From Microtetraspora fusca (GTDB lineage Bacteria > Actinomycetota > Actinomycetes > Streptosporangiales > Streptosporangiaceae): DNA of 64,000 nt. The DNA is taken from assembly GCF_001570365.1 (NCBI RefSeq), contig NZ_BBYK01000072.1:32478-96477 (forward strand), read 5' to 3'. A program made the translations under genes and the position numbers. Numbering within the stretch: the stretch's first letter is position 1; the number at the start of each line of letters is the position of its first letter. The notes beneath the pieces were generated by a model. It made no database searches. It was not told where the DNA came from and saw nothing but the letters and a program-made list of their open reading frames with translations. Of this stretch, positions 60,192 through 64,000 are shown piece after piece.

Positions 60192-60914
60192 ATGACTTGT
60201 CACCTTGTCGCGCTCTGCTTCGACGCGCACGAGCCGCTCCGTCTCGCCCGGTTTTGGGCCGGAGTCCTGGGCTGGGAGATGGCCGACGACCCCCACGATG
60301 GCATCACGCTCCTGCCGAGCGATGACACCGGGTTCCGGATCCGATTTCTTCCGTCCCAGGAGAAGAAGGTCGGCCAGAACCAGATGCACTTCGATCTGAC
60401 GAGCACGTCCCTTGAGGACCAGCAGCAGACGGTGGCGAGGGCGCTCGAACTCGGTGCGCGGCACATCGACATCGGTCAACGCCCGGAGGAGCGTCATGTT
60501 GTGCTCGCCGACCCCGAGGGCAACGAGTTCTGCGTCATCGCGCCGGACAACAAATTCCTCGCCGACTGCGGATTCATCGGAGCGCTCGCGAGCGACGGTT
60601 CGCAGGAGGTCGGGTATTTCTGGAGCGAAGCGCTGGGCTGGCCGTTGGTCTGGGACCAGAACCAGGAGACCGCGATTCGCTCGCCGCACGGCGGTCCGAA
60701 GATCACCTGGGGCGGTCCGCCACTGATGCCGAAGACCGGGAAGTACCGGCTGCACTTCGACCTCGCTCCACCTGCCGATGGTGATCAGCAAGCGGAGGTC
60801 GACCGTCTCATCTCCCTCGGGGCGACGCGCGTCGACATCGGTCAGGGCGAGGTCAGCTGGGTGGTCATGGCCGATCCCGATGGCCATGAGTTCTGTGTTC
60901 TGACCCCGCGATAG
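60192..60914 (+). CDS. VOC superfamily protein with two glyoxalase-like domains
   Basis: From ATG 60192, 4 bp after GGAG, the 240-residue product contains two beta-alpha-beta-beta-beta modules. The first runs from HLVALCFDAHEPLRLARFWA to VVLADPEGNEFCVI. The second runs from YFWSEALGWPLVW to WVVMADPDGHEFCVL. Each ends in the ADP-(E/D)-G-(N/H)-EFC strand typical of actinobacterial glyoxalase/bleomycin-resistance-like proteins. Function may be metal-dependent catalysis or ligand binding. A GTG at 60180 gives four more residues but worse spacing. Confidence 0.88.
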   Translation: MTCHLVALCFDAHEPLRLARFWAGVLGWEMADDPHDGITLLPSDDTGFRIRFLPSQEKKVGQNQMHFDLTSTSLEDQQQTVARALELGARHIDIGQRPEERHVVLADPEGNEFCVIAPDNKFLADCGFIGALASDGSQEVGYFWSEALGWPLVWDQNQETAIRSPHGGPKITWGGPPLMPKTGKYRLHFDLAPPADGDQQAEVDRLISLGATRVDIGQGEVSWVVMADPDGHEFCVLTPR

Positions 60915-60926
60915 CGCGAACAGATC

Positions 60927-61649
60927 TCAGAACAGGCCGCCGTCCGCGAGGATGGCCTGCCCGGTGATCCACCGGCCGGCGTCGGAGGCGAGGAAGGCCA
61001 CGACGTCGGCGATGTCGCCAGGCTCGCCGAGACGGCCCAGCGTGGTCCGGGCGGCGTACTCCTCTCGGTTCTCGGTCAGCATGTCGGTGCGGGTAGCACC
61101 GGGCAGCACGCTGTTGACGGTGATCCGCCGCGGGCCCAGCTCACGCGCCGCGGCGCGGACCATCTGCTCGCCGGCCGCCTTGCTCGCCGCGTAGAGCCCT
61201 CGGCCTGGGGCGGACCGTACGGTGGCGCCGCTGGAGATGACGATGATCCGTCCGCCGTCGGCCAGCCTGTTCGCCGCTTCCCGTAACGCCAGGAAGGTCG
61301 CGCGGGTGTTGGTGGCGAACACGGTGTCGAAGTCCTCGTCGGTGGCCTGCCCGATCGGCACACGGCACGCGATGCCGGCGTTGCTGACCAGGACGTCCAG
61401 CCGGCCGAAGTGCTCCTCGGCGGCGTCGAACAGGCTCCGCAGCTGGTCCGCGTCGGCGACGTCGGCCTGCACCGCGACGGCCTGACCGCCGTCGGTGGTG
61501 ATCCGGGCGACGACCTCGCCGGCGGCCTCCCGGTTGGTGCGGTAGTTGACCAGCACGCGAGCGCCGTCGGCGGCCAGCCGTACGGCGATCGCCGCTCCGA
61601 TGCCGCGGGAGCTCCCGGTGACCAGCGCTGCCCTCTGCCGGGACATCAC
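60927..61649 (-). CDS. SDR family oxidoreductase (3-oxoacyl-ACP reductase-like)
   Basis: The 240-residue classical SDR has AALVTGSSRGIGAAIA, the VSNAGIA motif, ISSGATV with catalytic Ser, and YAASKAAGEQMV with Tyr-xxx-Lys. The end WITGQAILADGGLF is the usual FabG-like C-terminus. It is probably an NADPH-dependent ketoreductase of unknown substrate. A tandem operator-like repeat sits immediately upstream, between it and the divergent LysE gene. Confidence 0.92.
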   Translation of the reverse strand: MMSRQRAALVTGSSRGIGAAIAVRLAADGARVLVNYRTNREAAGEVVARITTDGGQAVAVQADVADADQLRSLFDAAEEHFGRLDVLVSNAGIACRVPIGQATDEDFDTVFATNTRATFLALREAANRLADGGRIIVISSGATVRSAPGRGLYAASKAAGEQMVRAAARELGPRRITVNSVLPGATRTDMLTENREEYAARTTLGRLGEPGDIADVVAFLASDAGRWITGQAILADGGLF

Positions 61650-61652
61650 CCC

Positions 61653-61690
61653 TCCTTCAATGGGAAGGGCCCTTCCTTCATTGGGAAGGG
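61653..61690. promoter_or_regulatory. Tandem 17-bp repeats upstream of the SDR gene
   Basis: Two copies of TCCTTCAATGGGAAGGG-type sequence (61653-61669 and 61674-61690) are spaced 21 bp apart with one mismatch. Each contains CCTTC...GAAGG arms. The junction forms a perfect GGAAGGGCCCTTCC palindrome. Lying 4 bp from the SDR start, it is a strong candidate operator, and it may also serve the divergent LysE gene. Confidence 0.6.
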
Positions 61691-61842
61691 TAACGCCCGC
61701 CGCGAAGACCGCAGGTGGCGGGTGCCGTGCTGTCCGTTGCCGTCGTCGTCGCCGGAGAGCGGCAGGGGGCCGCCCGGCCGGTCCGTACGAGTTATTCGCT
61801 GTTCCGTCGTTCCGCGGACATACCGTCGTCGATAATCACGAC

Positions 61843-62478
61843 ATGTGGGGAATTCTGGCTCCGTATCTGGGCCTGTGCCTGTTGATCACGGTGACGCCCG
61901 GCCTGGACACGGCCGTGGTTGTTCGCAGCACGGTCAAGGGCGGCACGCGATCTGGACTTGCGACGGCGCTCGGATGCGCCCTGGGGTTGTTCGTCCACGC
62001 GGCGGCGGTGGCGCTCGGGCTGGCCGAGCTGCTGCTGCGCAGCCAGACGGTGTTCGACGCGGTCAGATTGACCGGCGCGGCCTTCCTGGTGGTGCTTGGC
62101 GCGCGGTCCCTGTGGGCGGCACGGCGAGCCCAGCCCGTCATGGCGCCAGAAGAGGCCCCGGGGCGTTTGGGGCGTCTGCTGCCCGGCTCCCCGCTGGCCC
62201 AGGGGTTTGTGACCAATCTGACCAACCCGAAGGCGGCGCTGTTCTTCCTGGCCACGCTTCCGCAGTTCGTCCCCGCGGGGCGGCCGGCGGTTGCGGTGCC
62301 GGTAGCGCTGGGGCTCGCGATCATCGCTGTGCTGTTCAGCCTGACCGGGCTGAGCCTGGTCGCCGTCGCCTTGGGGAGGGCCCGCCGGTTGCTCGACTCG
62401 CCGGCTTTCCGCCGAATGCAGGACGGGCTGCTGGGGCTGACACTGGTGACCCTGGGAGTACGGGTGGCCGCGGAGTAG
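61843..62478 (+). CDS. LysE family amino acid exporter
   Basis: The 211-residue membrane protein has about six helices and the LysE/RhtB signature LCLLITVTPGLDTAVVVRST near the N-terminus. Further features are the RLTGAAFLVVLGARSLW helix and a FVTNLTNPKAALFFLATLPQ segment. Members export amino acids or derivatives. ATG 61843 is chosen because the signature starts about 10 residues later. It is divergent from the SDR gene across about 190 bp. Confidence 0.92.
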   Translation: MWGILAPYLGLCLLITVTPGLDTAVVVRSTVKGGTRSGLATALGCALGLFVHAAAVALGLAELLLRSQTVFDAVRLTGAAFLVVLGARSLWAARRAQPVMAPEEAPGRLGRLLPGSPLAQGFVTNLTNPKAALFFLATLPQFVPAGRPAVAVPVALGLAIIAVLFSLTGLSLVAVALGRARRLLDSPAFRRMQDGLLGLTLVTLGVRVAAE

Positions 62479-62523
62479 TAGAACGCGGCCTGCCTGGCCG
62501 AGCGTCCCCGCCCGTAAGGGTCT

Positions 62524-63231
62524 TCAGCGTGACGGGAGCGGCTTCGTCTGCCTGAGGAACGTCAGGACCGCCTCCGAGAACGCGCGTGGCTCGGCGGCGT
62601 GAACGAGGTGCCCGGCCGGAATGGTCATCGTTTGGCTGTTCGGGATCCGCTGAGCCAGCTCGGCGACCCGTGCCTGCGGTATGTGGCTCGCGGGGCCGCC
62701 CGCGATGACGAGGGTCGGCGCGGTGATCCGGCCCAGCGTGTCCATCCATGCTGGGTCGGGGTCGTCGATCTGTCTCCTGACGGCCAGCACCATGTCCCAG
62801 TCGTACGGCAGGTCGCCGTCCGGCCGGGTGGGGACGACGCGTTCACGGGGGAGCGGTGCCGGGACGTCCTCCAGGACCAGGCGGCTGACCCGTTCCGGAT
62901 GATTCCCGGCCAGCAGGTACGCGACGAGACCTCCCATGGAGTGCCCGATCAGATCCACCCGATCGAGCGCGAGCGCGTCCAGGAAGCCGAGCACGTCGGA
63001 GCGCATCAACTCCAGCCCGTAGTCGCCGGGCCGGTCGCTTCCTCCGTGGCCGCGCAAGTCGAGCGCGTACGCCCGCCAGTTGTCGGCGAAAGCGGGGATG
63101 ACGGCGTCCCAATCGGCGGCGCTCTCACCCAGCGCGTGCAGGAGCACGAGCGGTGGGGCGTCACGAGGACCACACGTCCGGTAGGCCAGCCGGATTCCCC
63201 CAGCGGTGCTGAAGTGATCGGTAATGTCCAT
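62524..63231 (-). CDS. Alpha/beta fold hydrolase
   Basis: The 235-residue protein has the oxyanion motif LVLLHALGESAADWD, the strand ALDLRGHGGSDRPGDYG, the nucleophile elbow LIGHSMGGLVAYLL, and the catalytic His in TIPAGHLVHAAEPRAF. This is the general esterase / epoxide hydrolase-like group, and the substrate is unknown. It ends 46 bp from the convergent LysE gene. An ATG start at 63231 suits the family. Confidence 0.92.
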   Translation of the reverse strand: MDITDHFSTAGGIRLAYRTCGPRDAPPLVLLHALGESAADWDAVIPAFADNWRAYALDLRGHGGSDRPGDYGLELMRSDVLGFLDALALDRVDLIGHSMGGLVAYLLAGNHPERVSRLVLEDVPAPLPRERVVPTRPDGDLPYDWDMVLAVRRQIDDPDPAWMDTLGRITAPTLVIAGGPASHIPQARVAELAQRIPNSQTMTIPAGHLVHAAEPRAFSEAVLTFLRQTKPLPSR

Positions 63232-63380
63232 ACGCGGACGATAACCGCCGCTTTCCTCAAGAAGAGGAGACGTTCACCACCGGCCGAAACGGACCAGCCT
63301 TCATCCGGCCGGCGGCTTTTCCGGCCCGCGCATGTCGTGGACGAGCAGAGGGATCACTTCCGGAGCCGCGACCCGTTCGG

Positions 63381-63593
63381 TCATGGGCTGGGCTGAGACA
63401 GCGTACGGACGGTGCGGGCGAGGTGGTGGGACAGTTCGGCGTCGATCCGGTCCGACTCGGCCTCGTCGATCCCGGTGGAGCCCTCATCGGCGTCGTCTGC
63501 TTCAAGGAGAGCGGCTCGACCTATCCGTTGGGATCGGCCGTCCCTGCCCGCCTGCGCGGCGCCGATCCCGAGACGAGTTTCGGGGGTCGGCGG
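63381..63593 (-). pseudogene. C-terminal gene remnant without a start codon
   Basis: A frame directly downstream of, and in phase with, the PemK-like stop reads DEGSTGIDEAESDRIDAELS and HHLARTVRTLSQPSP before TGA at 63381-63383. Codon bias and the acidic helix look coding, but there is no start codon between the PemK stop and this segment. It may be the tail of a deleted gene or a frameshifted one. No family is recognised. Confidence 0.3.
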
Positions 63594-64000
63594 CTATCGG
63601 CTGATCCCGTGCAGTGAGCACACGTGACGCCAGATCGCGCGGTCCAGCTCCCCGGCCCGGTCCTGGAAGGCGGACGTGGTGACCCGGATCGGGTCGCTGA
63701 GGTCGAGGAAGCTGTTGTGGTCGGCGTCGGGGTCCCAGGTGCGGGTGGGGATCTCGATGTGGTCGCTGCGACGCCGCTGGTCCTGGCTGGTGATCTTCAG
63801 TACCTCCGCGCCGCCCCGGTGCGTCCTCAGGACGACGCACGGCCGCACCTTGGAGCCGGGCCCGTCCTCGAACGGCACGTCCGCCCACCAGATTTCGCCA
63901 GGACGCTGCGCCGCGCCCGCGTCCGCTGCGTGCGGCCGCCCGCGCGTGGGCTCGCCTCGCCGGGTGGGCGGCGTGCCGGTCCGGGTCCCCGCCGCGGGAG
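63594..64000 (-). CDS. PemK/MazF-like protein (partial, open at right edge)
   Basis: The frame is open to the window's right edge. The visible C-terminal 135 residues include a basic Pro/Arg-rich linker (TPPTRRGEPTRGRPHAADAG), then the PemK/MazF fold: RPGEIWWADVPFEDGPGSKV, RPCVVLRTH, the RTWDPDADHNSFLDLSDPIR region and a helical end. The GEIWWADVPF and GxK/R-x-RP motifs define the RNA-binding, ribonuclease-like surface. Unlike typical 110-residue toxins, this copy has a long N-terminal extension. No antitoxin gene lies on the visible side. Confidence 0.8.
   Translation of the reverse strand, partial: PAAGTRTGTPPTRRGEPTRGRPHAADAGAAQRPGEIWWADVPFEDGPGSKVRPCVVLRTHRGGAEVLKITSQDQRRRSDHIEIPTRTWDPDADHNSFLDLSDPIRVTTSAFQDRAGELDRAIWRHVCSLHGISR

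Overview
The window is high-GC actinobacterial DNA. The best guess is a member of the Streptosporangiales: GTG starts and GTGA/ATGA overlaps are frequent, there is an actinobacterial type A RNase P RNA, LacI-type sugar regulators, a standalone class I terpene synthase and a gene set of the SCO2521-SCO2524 type. No rRNA, tRNA or CRISPR array was seen. Family names come from recognising motifs and recalled family features; no database was searched.

Layout. 1-5.4 kb: an oxidoreductase, a PAC2 protein, a DinB protein, a PP2C phosphatase and worn remnants of IS3-like and possibly ISL3-like elements. 5.6-9.4 kb: a terpene synthase convergent with a STAND ATPase, then a small conserved acidic protein. 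9.4-16.1 kb: an ABC exporter whose ATPase is fused to a CocE-like hydrolase, a membrane protein, and CopC/CopD copper proteins. 16.4-22.3 kb: a secreted GH18 chitinase, an MFS transporter and an exported TAP-type hydrolase. 22.3-30.3 kb: a polysaccharide-use locus (LacI regulator, sugar ABC importer, GH5, GH43) with several operator-like palindromes in the regulatory gap. 30.3-32.5 kb: an SDR and a DAO-type FAD enzyme. 32.5-38.1 kb: a tightly coupled five-gene minus-strand operon of uncharacterised conserved proteins, including a variant P-loop ATPase with arginine in place of the Walker A lysine. This is the best candidate for an undescribed system.

38.4-48.7 kb: a D-2-hydroxyacid dehydrogenase, a ThDP enzyme, an orphan histidine kinase, a GNAT/M20/M19 peptide-processing group, then the housekeeping set Nif3-like, zinc-ribbon, RNase HI/phosphatase and rnpB. 

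49.2-57.7 kb is an accessory region seeded at the 3' end of rnpB. The last 31 bases of rnpB are repeated 2.2 kb downstream, and beside that second copy lies a frameshifted tyrosine integrase. Paired motifs with an 11-bp period, a 128-bp duplicated block and a second integrase fragment suggest layered integrative elements that have decayed. Cargo includes a cupredoxin / metallophosphoesterase / DUF6529-like cluster with one broken member, a lipoprotein and an M48-like protein that has lost its zinc-binding histidines. 58.1-64 kb returns to ordinary accessory genes (MFS, VOC, SDR, LysE, hydrolase) and ends in an open PemK/MazF-like gene at the right edge.
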